Source of the DNA: Bacteroidetes bacterium UBA7662
GTDB lineage: Bacteria > Bacteroidota > Bacteroidia > UBA7662
NCBI GenBank assembly: GCA_002483345.1
Contig: DLHS01000007.1
Location: forward strand, 1-64,000
Reading direction: 5' to 3'
DNA length: 64,000 nt
The translations under genes were made by a program, and so were the position numbers. The notes below the pieces were generated by a model. The model was not told the origin of the DNA. It saw only the letters and a program-made list of their open reading frames with translations, and searched no databases. This document shows, one piece after another, positions 56,442-64,000 of the stretch; within the stretch, counting starts at the first letter, position 1; each line of letters begins with the position of its first letter.

Positions 56442-57833
56442 CTAAACCGCTTTCGAATAGCGGGGGCCTGTCGTGGATTGTCCGTGGAGATAACTGTCAA
56501 AAAGGCTGCAGACATTGCGGGTGAAAAGGCGTCCGGTAACCGTTGTTTGTATTTTTTGTCCGTCAAACAGGATAAGACCGTCTGTCAGGAGTTGTTGCAG
56601 CAACCGGTTGGCAGCCGGGCTAAACACATAATCGGAATCAAGCAGGGTGCTGCCTGTGCAGGCGATGTCAAGGATATGGCGACGATTGACCTGGTCTGCT
56701 TTCTGAAGGAAATAGCCCCTGTCATGAGGCCATTGTCCGGCAGCGACCTGTTTGAGATAGGTGCTGAGTTCGCGTGTATTCTGAGCATACGCAATGGCGG
56801 CATCACTGATGCTGGAAACGCCCAGTCCGATTAACAGGCGGCTCTGGGTGGTGGTATAGCCCATAAAATTGCGGTGCAACCGGTTTTCGCGGGCGGCGAT
56901 GGCCAGTGGGTCGCTGTGCAAAGCGAAGTGGTCCATCCCGATGTCGTCGTAACCTGCCTCACCAAACAGTGTTCTTCCAAGCTGGTAAAGATTCATTTTT
57001 TCTGAAGTGGAGGGCAGATCTCCCTCATCGTAGAGCCTTTGGGCCCTTGATTTCCACGGGATGTGGGCGTAACTGTAAAAGGCAATGCGGTCGGGCCTAA
57101 GTGTCAGGGTTCGGCGTATGGTGTTGTCCAGACCTGTCAGATGCTGTTTCGGCAGACCGTAGATGAGGTCAAAATTAACAGAGTCATAGCCGATTTCCCG
57201 GGCGGCCCTTGTCACTTCTTCCAGTTTTTCGAAAGGCTGTATGCGGTTAATGACACGCTGTACCTCCGGGTCTAAATCCTGCACGCCAAAGCTTACCCGC
57301 CTGAAACCATGGTCAAACAGGATTTGTAATTGTTCACGACTGGTGTTGTTGGGATGGCCTTCAAAGCCAAACTCAAAATCAGCATGCAGATCGGCCCCTT
57401 CGAACAATCCGGAAATCAAACGCGCCAGGTTACCGGCCGAAAAAAAAGTAGGTGTTCCGCCTCCCAGGTGTATTTCTCTGATAAGCGGTCTTTCAGGAAA
57501 AAGAGAAAGGTAAAGGGACCATTCCGATAACAAAGCCGCTATATAGGGTTCTTCTACCGAATGATTGGTTGTAATTTTTTTGTTACAACCACAATAGGTG
57601 CAAAGCACTTCACAATAGGGCAGGTGGAGATACAAACTCAGGCCATCGGGTTTGTTCTGAAGCCGGAAGGTTTGTCTGACGGCGGCTTCCCACCGCAGGC
57701 GTTCATGGGCACCCGACTGACCTGTAACAATATCCTCCGGCATATCCCACGCTGTCCAATGTGGTACAGTAGGATAACTGGTATAACGCGGAATAGCTTG
57801 GTTGTAGCGGAGCAGGAGTTCGGGTAACGCCAT
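56442..57833 (-). CDS. hemN: Oxygen-independent coproporphyrinogen III oxidase
   Basis: Radical SAM enzyme of 463 residues converting coproporphyrinogen III to protoporphyrinogen IX without oxygen. The 4Fe-4S/SAM motif is C74-x3-C78-x2-C81-x-C83 in YCEVLCTYCGC, with the substrate-side IHLGGGTPTFFSAGNL after it and the C-terminal HemN_C region. The ATG at 57833 gives MALPELLLRYNQAIPRYTSYP, the family start. An earlier in-frame ATG would translate repeat copy 2 and is rejected. The -7 box TATATTTG (57861-57854) lies 20 bases upstream. Confidence 0.95.
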   Translation of the reverse strand: MALPELLLRYNQAIPRYTSYPTVPHWTAWDMPEDIVTGQSGAHERLRWEAAVRQTFRLQNKPDGLSLYLHLPYCEVLCTYCGCNKKITTNHSVEEPYIAALLSEWSLYLSLFPERPLIREIHLGGGTPTFFSAGNLARLISGLFEGADLHADFEFGFEGHPNNTSREQLQILFDHGFRRVSFGVQDLDPEVQRVINRIQPFEKLEEVTRAAREIGYDSVNFDLIYGLPKQHLTGLDNTIRRTLTLRPDRIAFYSYAHIPWKSRAQRLYDEGDLPSTSEKMNLYQLGRTLFGEAGYDDIGMDHFALHSDPLAIAARENRLHRNFMGYTTTQSRLLIGLGVSSISDAAIAYAQNTRELSTYLKQVAAGQWPHDRGYFLQKADQVNRRHILDIACTGSTLLDSDYVFSPAANRLLQQLLTDGLILFDGQKIQTTVTGRLFTRNVCSLFDSYLHGQSTTGPRYSKAV

Positions 57834-57853
57834 TATAATTGGATATATAGCTC

Positions 57854-57861
57854 CAAATATA
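57854..57861 (-). promoter_or_regulatory. -7 element of hemN
   Basis: Minus strand TATATTTG, ending 20 bases before the hemN ATG and located between hemN and repeat copy 2. hemN therefore has its own promoter downstream of the element. Confidence 0.65.
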
Positions 57862-57882
57862 GGCATAACCTTTGTGTTTTTC

Positions 57883-58010
57883 AGACATCGAGATTTCGAG
57901 AGGCGAGAGACGAGACTTTTGGTGCCTTCGGCACCCCCGCTGATTGAGTCTGTAAAAATCGCCACGCAGTGGCCAAGTCTCGTCTCTCGCCTCTCGAAAT
58001 CTCGATGTCT
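57883..58010. repeat. Inverted-repeat element, copy 2 (perfect arms)
   Basis: Two 36-base arms, 57883-57918 and 57975-58010, are perfectly complementary, beginning AGACATCGAGATTTCGAG. The 56-base loop contains GGTGCC-TTC-GGCACC (57921-57935) and GCCAC-GCA-GTGGC (57961-57973), giving a long stem capped by two side hairpins. The gmhA stop codon TAG is shared: its last two bases are the end of the element. Confidence 0.93.
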
Positions 58011-58596
58011 AAAAAGAAGAGGTCATAGCAGCTTCGACCTGCCCGATGAGGATGTGAATAATCTTGATATGAAGCTCCTGTATCCTGTCGGCATAACCGT
58101 GGTGGGGTACACGGATTTCAACATCGCATCGCGGCCCGATCTCTCCGCCATCTTTGCCGGTAAGACCAATAATCGTAAGGCCTTGTGACCGGGCAGTTTC
58201 AACCGCTTTGAGCACGTTTGCAGAATTTCCGCTGGTACTGATCGCGAGCAGCACATCCCCTTTCTGACCAAAAGCTTCTATCCAGCGTGCAAAAACCTGT
58301 TCGTAACCATAATCGTTGGCCGTACAGCTCAGATAAGCAGGGTCGCTGATGGCCATGGCCGGCAGTGCCGGGCGGTCGTCGCGGAAACGACCGCTTAATT
58401 CCTCAGCAAAATGCATGGCGTCGCTCATAGAGCCGCCGTTGCCACAGCTGATCACTTTACGTTGCTGCCGGAAAGCGTGTGTCAGTAAATCTGCGGCATA
58501 GGCAATCCGTTCCAGCTGTGTTTCGTCTTGCAGAAAGGTATCCAGTAGCTCACGGGCTTCTTCAAGCTGCTGACGGATGGCTGTGTGGCGTGACAT
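58009..58596 (-). CDS. gmhA: Phosphoheptose isomerase GmhA
   Basis: Sedoheptulose-7-phosphate isomerase (195 residues), first step of ADP-heptose synthesis for the LPS core. SIS fold with [43 protein letters not shown] and the C-terminal [19 protein letters not shown], whose His and Glu belong to the active-site set. The start giving [14 protein letters not shown] lies one base after the dsbD stop. The TAG stop ends in the repeat element. Confidence 0.93.
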   Translation of the reverse strand: MSRHTAIRQQLEEARELLDTFLQDETQLERIAYAADLLTHAFRQQRKVISCGNGGSMSDAMHFAEELSGRFRDDRPALPAMAISDPAYLSCTANDYGYEQVFARWIEAFGQKGDVLLAISTSGNSANVLKAVETARSQGLTIIGLTGKDGGEIGPRCDVEIRVPHHGYADRIQELHIKIIHILIGQVEAAMTSSF

Positions 58597-58597
58597 C

Positions 58598-60643
58598 TTA
58601 TTGTTTTTCTTTAAATGCCTCCAGACCACTTTTCAGGAAGTCGGTATAATTGGCAATGTCAAGGTTGAATGCCTGTGGCGGGACCAGCGCTGTTTGATCA
58701 TGGTTCATCAGCACATAATAAGGCTGAGAATTGATATTGAAAGTAGAGGCCTGCAGATCACTCCATTTATTACCAACGGTTTTGACTTTTTTACCACTGA
58801 AACGGGATACATATTGTTCTTCTGCCGGCAAATCTGTTTTGTCATCAACATACAGGGAAATCAGCACATAATCGTTTTTGAGCATACGCAGAACCGTCGG
58901 ATCTACCCATACACTGGCTTCCATTTTACGGCAGTTTACACAGCTGTGTCCGGTAAAATCGACCATGACCGGTTTGTTTACTTTTTTCGCATATGCCAGC
59001 CCCTGTTCCAGATCGAAAAAACAATCTATGCCGTGCGGGCAATGGAAAAGATCGCCATATTTTTTGGCTTCACCACTGGCAGGGTTATGGGTGGCAGGTT
59101 CGTTGTTGTATTGCGCGGCACTGAGATCAAAATCCTGTGTGGCCATCGGCGGTAAGAAGGCATTGACCGATTTAAGCGGCGCACCCCACAAGCCAGGTAT
59201 CAGGTAAAAAGTAAAGCTGAAGGCGGCTACGGCAAAAAACAGCCTCGGAATACTCAGGAACTGAACGGGTGAGTCGTGCGAAAAACGGATGACACCAATC
59301 AGATACAAGCTCAGCAGCAGGAAAAGGGAAATCCACAAGACCAAAAATACTTCCCGGTCGAGTATACCCCAGTGATAGGCGAGGTCAACATTACTCAGGA
59401 ATTTAAGGGCGAAAGCGAGTTCAAGAAATCCCAGCACTACTTTCACGCTGTTGAGCCAGCCACCTGATTTCGGCAGGCTTTTCAGCCAACCCGGGAAAAT
59501 GGCAAACAAGGTAAAAGGAATGGCCAATGCCAGTGAAAAGCCAATCATGCCGATGGCCGGACCAAGGTAATTGCTGCCTACGGCCGCCTGCACCAGCAGG
59601 GTACCGATGATGGGGCCTGTACAGCTGAAGGAAACCAAAGCGAGGGTAAAGGCCATGAAAAAGATACCAATCATGCCACCTTTGTCACTTTGCTGGTCTG
59701 CTTTATTCACCCAGCTGCTGGGGAGCGTTATTTCGAAGGCCCCTAAAAAGCTCGCGCCAAATACTACCAACAGGACAAAAAATGCGAGGTTAAAGACAAT
59801 GTTGGATGCCAGTGCATTCAAAGCATCGGCACCGAACAACAAGGTGACCAGCATGCCAAGGCCTACATATATCACCACAATGCTCAGTCCGTAAGACAGG
59901 GCTTTAAAAATGCCCTGTGTCCGGTTACTGCTTTGTTTGGTGAAAAAACTCACCGTCATCGGTATCATTGGGAATACACAGGGAGTCAGCAAGGCAAGTA
60001 AACCGCCCAGAAATCCGGCGATAAAAATGGCCCACAGGCTTGAGGGAGTTTCTGCCGTTGTCGGATCCTCTACCTTGGTCGCAGAAACGGTGGCTCCTTC
60101 CGGCTCTGCAGGGGTTTCGGTTACAGCTGCCTCCGTAACCAGGCCGCTGTCGATGGCAGTTGTACTGTCAACGGCTGTTGTGCCGGTCTGTGCTTTTCCG
60201 AAACCTGTTTCTATGTACTCAAAGGGAACTTCTTCAGGTGGAATACACTGATGATCGTCACAAGCCATAAACTCCAGATAACCTTTGACTACGAGCCGGG
60301 GCTGCAATACTTTTACTTTCTGGGTGAAAGTTGCCTGATCACTGAAATATTTAAGCTGTACCTCAAATACAGGGTCAAAAACATCGCTCAGATTGCCCTT
60401 TTCGACTACCGTGCCTATCTTTTTGTATGACGGATGCGCTTCAAAGTTAAAGCTGGTCGGTATGGGGCCTTCCCCGACAAACTGAGAATAGAGGTGCCAG
60501 GTTTTATCGATTTTAGCCGTGGCTTTGAGAAGGGCTTCGTCGGGGCCCGTTTTTTCTACCGAAAAGCTCCATTTCACAGGAGTCAGAATCTGTGCCTGCG
60601 CGGGGCCCGCCAGGAGGAGCAAAAGGAACAGCAGTCTTTTCAT
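58598..60643 (-). CDS. dsbD: Thiol:disulfide interchange protein DsbD
   Basis: 681 residues, full length. Signal peptide, N-terminal DsbD-alpha domain (about 20-150, with [17 protein letters not shown] containing the CxxxxC pair), eight-helix membrane domain (about 205-495, with [17 protein letters not shown] and [12 protein letters not shown] carrying the membrane cysteines) and C-terminal thioredoxin-like domain with SCVNCRKME. It carries reducing power from cytoplasmic thioredoxin to the periplasm. Co-transcribed with gmhA. Confidence 0.95.
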   Translation of the reverse strand: MKRLLFLLLLLAGPAQAQILTPVKWSFSVEKTGPDEALLKATAKIDKTWHLYSQFVGEGPIPTSFNFEAHPSYKKIGTVVEKGNLSDVFDPVFEVQLKYFSDQATFTQKVKVLQPRLVVKGYLEFMACDDHQCIPPEEVPFEYIETGFGKAQTGTTAVDSTTAIDSGLVTEAAVTETPAEPEGATVSATKVEDPTTAETPSSLWAIFIAGFLGGLLALLTPCVFPMIPMTVSFFTKQSSNRTQGIFKALSYGLSIVVIYVGLGMLVTLLFGADALNALASNIVFNLAFFVLLVVFGASFLGAFEITLPSSWVNKADQQSDKGGMIGIFFMAFTLALVSFSCTGPIIGTLLVQAAVGSNYLGPAIGMIGFSLALAIPFTLFAIFPGWLKSLPKSGGWLNSVKVVLGFLELAFALKFLSNVDLAYHWGILDREVFLVLWISLFLLLSLYLIGVIRFSHDSPVQFLSIPRLFFAVAAFSFTFYLIPGLWGAPLKSVNAFLPPMATQDFDLSAAQYNNEPATHNPASGEAKKYGDLFHCPHGIDCFFDLEQGLAYAKKVNKPVMVDFTGHSCVNCRKMEASVWVDPTVLRMLKNDYVLISLYVDDKTDLPAEEQYVSRFSGKKVKTVGNKWSDLQASTFNINSQPYYVLMNHDQTALVPPQAFNLDIANYTDFLKSGLEAFKEKQ

Positions 60644-60674
60644 AAATGCCTAATGTCGCAATAAGGTGGTTGGT

Positions 60675-61058
60675 TCAATTTTCCCAGATGCCGTATTCTG
60701 TAATTTCTACGAGATTACCGTCGGGGTCTTTGATGAAGATAGCACGGTGTCCGCTGTCACGGGTGGTTTCTTCCACAATTTCAATGTCGTCGTAAGCCAG
60801 GTCTTCTTTGTTGGATTCATACTCGCCTTTCGAAGACTCCAATACCAGGTGACTGTTCGGGTACTCGGCGGCAGGACCTTCCTGCTCGTTGCCTTTAACG
60901 AGGTGACAGACCAAAACCGTACGACCTACTTTAAAAATGGCGTGTTTTTCCTTGACATAGCTCAGCGTCATAAAACCGAGGATGTCCTGGTAAAACGACA
61001 AAGTCTTGCGCAGGTTTTTCACCTGTATGTGCATCTCTTTGAGCTGGGTAAAATTCAT
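60675..61058 (-). CDS. VOC superfamily (glyoxalase-like) protein
   Basis: 127 residues starting at MNFTQLKEMHIQVKNLRKT. Single VOC module pair: HIQVKNLRKTLSFYQDILGF, AIFKVGRTVLVCHL, and the ending HRAIFIKDPDGNLVEITEYG whose final E is a metal ligand position. Substrate not known; lactoylglutathione lyase annotations are common but unproved. Confidence 0.85.
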   Translation of the reverse strand: MNFTQLKEMHIQVKNLRKTLSFYQDILGFMTLSYVKEKHAIFKVGRTVLVCHLVKGNEQEGPAAEYPNSHLVLESSKGEYESNKEDLAYDDIEIVEETTRDSGHRAIFIKDPDGNLVEITEYGIWEN

Positions 61059-61139
61059 AAGCGTTTTGTGAACAAGCGCTAAAGATAAGGCTTTCGACTC
61101 CAGCAAGGAAGAGGCAGCCTGACGACCCGCAATTTTGTC

Positions 61140-61147
61140 TATTTTTG
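61140..61147 (+). promoter_or_regulatory. -7 element of the small OMP gene
   Basis: TATTTTTG matches TAnnTTTG, 16 bases before the ATG at 61164. Confidence 0.55.
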
Positions 61148-61163
61148 AACGTTTTCCAGCTCT

Positions 61164-61754
61164 ATGAAGTTTATTCCGCTCTTTATACTTTTCAGTTTTA
61201 TTTTTCTCAACGGGCAGGCGCAGGACAGTACCTACAATGAGTACCTGAACAATGGCAAGTCGAAGCCGGCACGGACAAACGACTATAACTGGAGGAACCG
61301 GTTTTATTTCGGTGCCGGCGGCAGTTTTCTATTGATAGAAACCCCTTATTACTTCAGGCAGGTAATACCGTTGGTTTCGCTGGTACCTCGTTTTAATGTG
61401 ATGGAATTCGAGAATCTTACCAGCCTGAGTTTGCTCAGCAACGCTGGTTTTGTGCTGCAGTTCAGTAATTATGGAACAGCGAGCATACTGCACCTTCCCC
61501 TGATGCTTGAATACAATATCGGCCATGATGCTACGCTGGAATCAGATTTCCCGGTGGGCTTTAGCCTGGGGGGTGGTGTTGAATACTTCGGGTCGAGATT
61601 CGGCACCAACCGTTTCCGGCAATGGGCGGCCATCGGTTCTGCGGGATTGAGGTTTGACTTCGGGCAGCGATCCTATTATCTCCGGGCAAGTCAAAGTTTT
61701 ATGTCGAGTCAGAAATTTCCGACTACGCTGATTTCATTGGGGAGTTCTTTTTAG
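61164..61754 (+). CDS. Small outer-membrane beta-barrel protein
   Basis: 196 residues with a signal peptide (MKFIPLFILFSFIFLNGQAQ). Mature sequence is a run of short strands with Gly/aromatic alternation (YFGAGGSFLLIETPYYF, VGFSLGGGVEYFGSRFG, AAIGSAGLRFDFGQRSYYLRAS, LISLGSSF) and a C-terminal Phe, typical of eight-strand barrels. Family not identified. The TAG stop is made by its own T plus the first two bases of repeat copy 3. Confidence 0.78.
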   Translation: MKFIPLFILFSFIFLNGQAQDSTYNEYLNNGKSKPARTNDYNWRNRFYFGAGGSFLLIETPYYFRQVIPLVSLVPRFNVMEFENLTSLSLLSNAGFVLQFSNYGTASILHLPLMLEYNIGHDATLESDFPVGFSLGGGVEYFGSRFGTNRFRQWAAIGSAGLRFDFGQRSYYLRASQSFMSSQKFPTTLISLGSSF

Positions 61755-61903
61755 ACATCGGGATTTCGAGATTTCGAGAGGCGAGAGGTGAGACTTTAGC
61801 CGCTGCGCGGCAGTATTATACCTGAGAAGTGGCTTTTGACAAATCGAAAAGCGCCACAGGCGCAACAAAGTCTCGCTTCTCGCCGCTCGAAATCTCGATG
61901 TCT
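61753..61903. repeat. Inverted-repeat element, copy 3
   Basis: Left arm 61753-61797 (45 bases) and right arm 61867-61903 (37 bases) are inverted copies; the left carries an 8-base internal duplication (GATTTCGA twice) that explains the extra length. The loop contains GCCGC-TGC-GCGGC just after the left arm and further stems around GCGCC-ACA-GGCGC (61851-61863). The TTG just outside the right arm may be the -33 element of the next gene. Confidence 0.9.
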
Positions 61904-61935
61904 TGACCACCTCCGGTAAAAAAAAGCTATTTTTG
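61903..61935 (+). promoter_or_regulatory. Promoter of the DUF5606 gene
   Basis: TATTTTTG (61928-61935) preceded by TTG (61903-61905) with 22-base spacing. The TTG's first base is the last base of repeat copy 3. ATG follows 17 bases after the -7 box. Confidence 0.6.
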
Positions 61936-61952
61936 GACATCAAAGCATTCAC

Positions 61953-62480
61953 ATGGATCTGAAAGGCATCGTCAACATCTCCGGTAAACCCGGTCTTTAC
62001 AAGGTAATCAGCAGTTCGAAAACCGGCTTTATCGTCGAAGCAATCGACGAAACCCACAAACGTATTCCCATTCCCGGCAATGCACGGGTAGCCGCGCTGG
62101 AAGATATCAGTATTTACACCCTGGAGGACCAGATTGCCCTCAAAGATGTATTTCAGCGGATTCATGACGAGAAAATTAAACTCGACGGCATTGATTCCGC
62201 GAAAGCCGAACCGCAGCTTATCACCACTACATTTGCCAAAATCATCCCTGATTACGATACGGAGAGGGTGTATATGAGCGATATGCGCAAGCTGATCCGC
62301 TGGTATCAGACACTTGCGCCGGTGCTTGACTTCTCGAAAGAAGAAGAAAAGGCAGCAGAAGTGACTGCAGAAGAAAAAGCACCCGCCAAACCGAGGAAAA
62401 AAGCCGCCGCCGCCGAAGAAAAAACCGGGACACCCCCTAAGCCGGCTGTCAAAAAGGCCGCTGCGAAGAAAAAGGACTGA
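61953..62480 (+). CDS. DUF5606 family protein with Lys/Ala-rich tail
   Basis: 175 residues. Conserved core (1-125): MDLKGIVNISGKPGLYKVIS, FIVEAIDETHKRIPIPGNARVAALEDISIYT, LKDVFQRIHDE, IIPDYDTERVYMSDMRKLIRWYQTL. This matches a Bacteroidota-specific family of unknown function. The last 50 residues are Lys/Ala/Pro/Glu-rich and probably disordered; they recall histone H1-like tails and could bind nucleic acid. Followed by a strong terminator. Confidence 0.88.
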   Translation: MDLKGIVNISGKPGLYKVISSSKTGFIVEAIDETHKRIPIPGNARVAALEDISIYTLEDQIALKDVFQRIHDEKIKLDGIDSAKAEPQLITTTFAKIIPDYDTERVYMSDMRKLIRWYQTLAPVLDFSKEEEKAAEVTAEEKAPAKPRKKAAAAEEKTGTPPKPAVKKAAAKKKD

Positions 62481-62482
62481 TA

Positions 62483-62508
62483 AAAAAACCCGCGAAAGCG
62501 GGTTTTTT
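62483..62508 (+). terminator. Terminator of the DUF5606 gene
   Basis: Perfect 11-base stem AAAAAACCCGC / GCGGGTTTTTT with a GAAA tetraloop; the A-rich and T-rich ends make it function in both directions. Confidence 0.93.
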
Positions 62509-62562
62509 GTCAGATCGGTTCGGGGTGAGAGAAGGGGATGCTGCTCCCTCCCTTCCAAATAG

Positions 62563-62634
62563 TAGCCCCAGCGGGAATCGAACCCACATTTAGCGTTTAG
62601 GAAACGCTCGTTCTATCCGTTGAACTATAGGGCC
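62563..62634 (-). tRNA. tRNA-Arg (anticodon CCT)
   Basis: The minus strand folds as a complete 72-base tRNA. The acceptor stem GGCCCTA pairs with TGGGGCT (G1-T72 and T6-G67 wobbles) and carries discriminator A. The D arm is GTTC...GAAC, the anticodon stem AGCGT / ACGCT with loop TTCCTAA (anticodon CCT), and the T arm GTGGG-TTCGATT-CCCGC. CCA is not encoded. It reads AGG codons. Confidence 0.95.
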
Positions 62635-62695
62635 ATCTCAGACAGCTTTGTCTGTTAAGCGCCACAAAAGTACATTTTTCTGTTGAATACTGGGA

Positions 62696-63886
62696 TTAAC
62701 GCACCACCAAACGCCTGGTAGTGGCGCGATTTCCCTGTTGCACGCGAAGGAGATAAACTCCTGCCTGCCAGCCTTGCAGGTCTATTTCCTCGTGGGTTCC
62801 AGCTGACTGGCTGATTTTCAGTCTGCCCTGCATATCATACACCTGAAGCAGGCTGTTTTCCGGTAATCCTTCCAGTTGTACCCTTACAGCGGCAGGGTTG
62901 GGATATAATTTCACGCCGGGAAGGCTGTTTTCCGGGAGAGACAAGGTATTGTTCATAAAGGAATAGGCAAAGGAAGCAAGCGCCTCTTTAACCGTTGCCC
63001 GGATGGAGGGGCTGCTTGCAATGTCGTGACCTGCTCCCTGCAATACGGTGAACAGGCTTTGATAATTCCGGTGCAGCATCCGTGCATGCAACAAGGAACT
63101 GCCATAAAGCTCGACGACCGGGAAGCCACTTACCTGTGCATAGCCCCGCCCGAAGGGCACGGTCTGGTCGGCCGTTCCGTGAATATGGAGTGCCGGAACC
63201 CCGCCCGTGGTCACCAGGCTGGTATCGGCAATGGCCCCAGCCATGTTGAAAAGGCCATGTACCCTGCTGCTGTAAGCGTTATTTCCCGACATACCTTCCA
63301 GGCCACCGACCTCCTGAAGCATTTGGCGGATCAGCGGACTGGCGGCATTGGTATCGGTAAGCAAAGCGGTGTGGATGGCGGCAATAGAACCGGCAGAGTA
63401 ACCTCCCAGCAAAATCCGGCTGGTATCAATACCATAAGGATTTCCCTCGGCATCGGCTGATCTGCGCAAAAAACGGACAGCAGCTTTAACATCCTGCATG
63501 CTTCGGAGGGTGGCCTTGATGAATTCCTGCTCGATGGTAGCCAGGTTGGCTGTATTAACACCCAGCCGGTAACTTATGGTAGCGGTTACATAACCCCGTT
63601 TGGCAAAGCTGATACACAAATCGCGCATAAATGGATCATTCCGTACCCCACCGATGAAGGAACCCCCATGAACAAAAAGCATGAGCGGTCGTTTACCGGC
63701 CGTATCTCCGGCAGGTTCGTAGATGTCCAGCGCGAGACTGACAGCGGTATTGTTCCAGCTTTGATTCTGACCATAAACAATGCCTGTTGTACTGTCGGCT
63801 GCCGCAAAAACTTCGTCGAAATAGCGGTTTTGCGCCAGTGCGGTACTAAGGCTCAGGCCTAAAAGAAAGGTTAAAACGGCACGCAT
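62696..63886 (-). CDS. Secreted alpha/beta hydrolase (carboxylesterase-like) with T9SS type A domain
   Basis: 396 residues. Signal peptide MRAVLTFLLGLSLSTALAQ, then an esterase domain (about 20-310): oxyanion hole FVHGGSFIGG, nucleophile elbow GYSAGS, catalytic Asp likely in HGTADQTVP and His in GAGHDI. The last 75 residues are a type A sorting domain (LYPNPAAVRVQL, QVYDMQGRL, WQAGVYLLRVQQG). Probably an extracellular esterase cleaving acyl groups from polysaccharide or lipids. The ATG at 63886 is chosen over a TTG two codons earlier. Confidence 0.9.
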   Translation of the reverse strand: MRAVLTFLLGLSLSTALAQNRYFDEVFAAADSTTGIVYGQNQSWNNTAVSLALDIYEPAGDTAGKRPLMLFVHGGSFIGGVRNDPFMRDLCISFAKRGYVTATISYRLGVNTANLATIEQEFIKATLRSMQDVKAAVRFLRRSADAEGNPYGIDTSRILLGGYSAGSIAAIHTALLTDTNAASPLIRQMLQEVGGLEGMSGNNAYSSRVHGLFNMAGAIADTSLVTTGGVPALHIHGTADQTVPFGRGYAQVSGFPVVELYGSSLLHARMLHRNYQSLFTVLQGAGHDIASSPSIRATVKEALASFAYSFMNNTLSLPENSLPGVKLYPNPAAVRVQLEGLPENSLLQVYDMQGRLKISQSAGTHEEIDLQGWQAGVYLLRVQQGNRATTRRLVVR

Positions 63887-63895
63887 CTTCAAATA

Positions 63896-64000
63896 TTAAC
63901 AGTAAGCCAAACTAATTGGTTTTCCGGGATAAATCACCATAGTTGGAAGGTTTATGGAATCGATAAATTCACCAAGATGTTCGGGAATGGCTACAGCAAG
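63896..64000 (-). CDS. C-terminal end of an unidentified protein (partial)
   Basis: The minus strand from the window edge is open for 34 codons to a TAA stop: it ends with HLGEFIDSINLPTMVIYPG and then KPISLAYC. The composition looks like protein rather than chance, and the gap to the esterase start is only 9 bases, consistent with a shared transcript. Too short to name a family. Confidence 0.55.
   Translation of the reverse strand, partial: LAVAIPEHLGEFIDSINLPTMVIYPGKPISLAYC

Noticed and set aside
57834..57965. 44-residue N-terminal extension of HemN
   Set aside because: It translates repeat copy 2 and the hemN promoter; family members start at the MALPELLLRYNQ position, 20 bases after the -7 box.
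61755..62558. Long minus-strand open frame across repeat copy 3 and DUF5606
   Set aside because: Shadow of the DUF5606 gene; its N-terminus is tRNA-flanking and terminator sequence, and its end is the repeat.

Overview
The window looks like a chromosome segment of a Bacteroidota bacterium. The evidence is type IX secretion (T9SS) sorting domains, TonB-dependent receptors, KDE-type lipoproteins, family-restricted proteins (DUF2480, DUF4260, DUF5522, DUF5606) and repeated use of the Bacteroidota -7 promoter element TAnnTTTG in place of E. coli-type signals. Moderate GC and gene content fit the Saprospiria/Chitinophagia side of the phylum, but I cannot place it more precisely. There is no rRNA, CRISPR array or prophage, and one tRNA (Arg-CCT) is present.

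Layout. 1-6.2 kb: end of a T9SS type B protein, then a minus-strand operon rsfS-ftsH-LUD-lpxH-(secreted hypothetical)-prfA. 6.2-14.4 kb: plus-strand envelope cluster birA-coaX-OMP-TPR-lptC-CNNM-ppiD, divergent from rsfS through interlocked promoters. 14.4-19 kb: DUF2480, MltD-like transglycosylase and uvrA. 19.1-25.2 kb: one gene for a 2034-residue T9SS-secreted protein. 25.3-29.1 kb: DUF4260, then a cobalamin riboswitch driving a BtuB-like receptor, a BtuG-like surface lipoprotein and a 55-residue Cys-rich DUF5522 protein. 29.2-31.2 kb: trhO and a PD40 protein.

31.5-34.9 kb is clearly foreign: AT-rich, and carrying a SIR2-HerA antiphage pair with a small KTSC-domain gene. Its ends match an integron gene cassette: a GTTRRRY-type core (GTTGGGTGC) about 45 bases before the first gene, and an attC-like foldable site starting with the exact complement (GCACCCAAC) 17 bases after the last. 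No integron integrase is visible, so it looks like a lone large attC cassette carrying a defence operon.

35-52 kb: a glycosyltransferase fused to a degenerate sugar-phosphate transferase domain, recR, a Na+/solute symporter, LOG protein, M23 peptidase, peroxiredoxin, DUF389 protein, CPA2 antiporter, a TonB receptor behind a metalloregulator-like palindrome, a T9SS protein, YifB and HemJ. 52-56 kb: a peroxide-response module: OxyR, an OxyR-type operator, an exported catalase and an exported ankyrin protein. 56-64 kb: hemN, gmhA, dsbD, a VOC protein, a small OMP, DUF5606, tRNA-Arg and a T9SS esterase.

Three copies (315-480, 57883-58010, 61753-61903) of a non-coding inverted-repeat element with 36-45 base arms ending in AGACATCGAG lie tight against gene 3' ends. 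In two cases the element supplies part of the host gene's TAG stop codon. This dispersed repeat and the cassette-borne SIR2-HerA-KTSC locus are the two most interesting signals.
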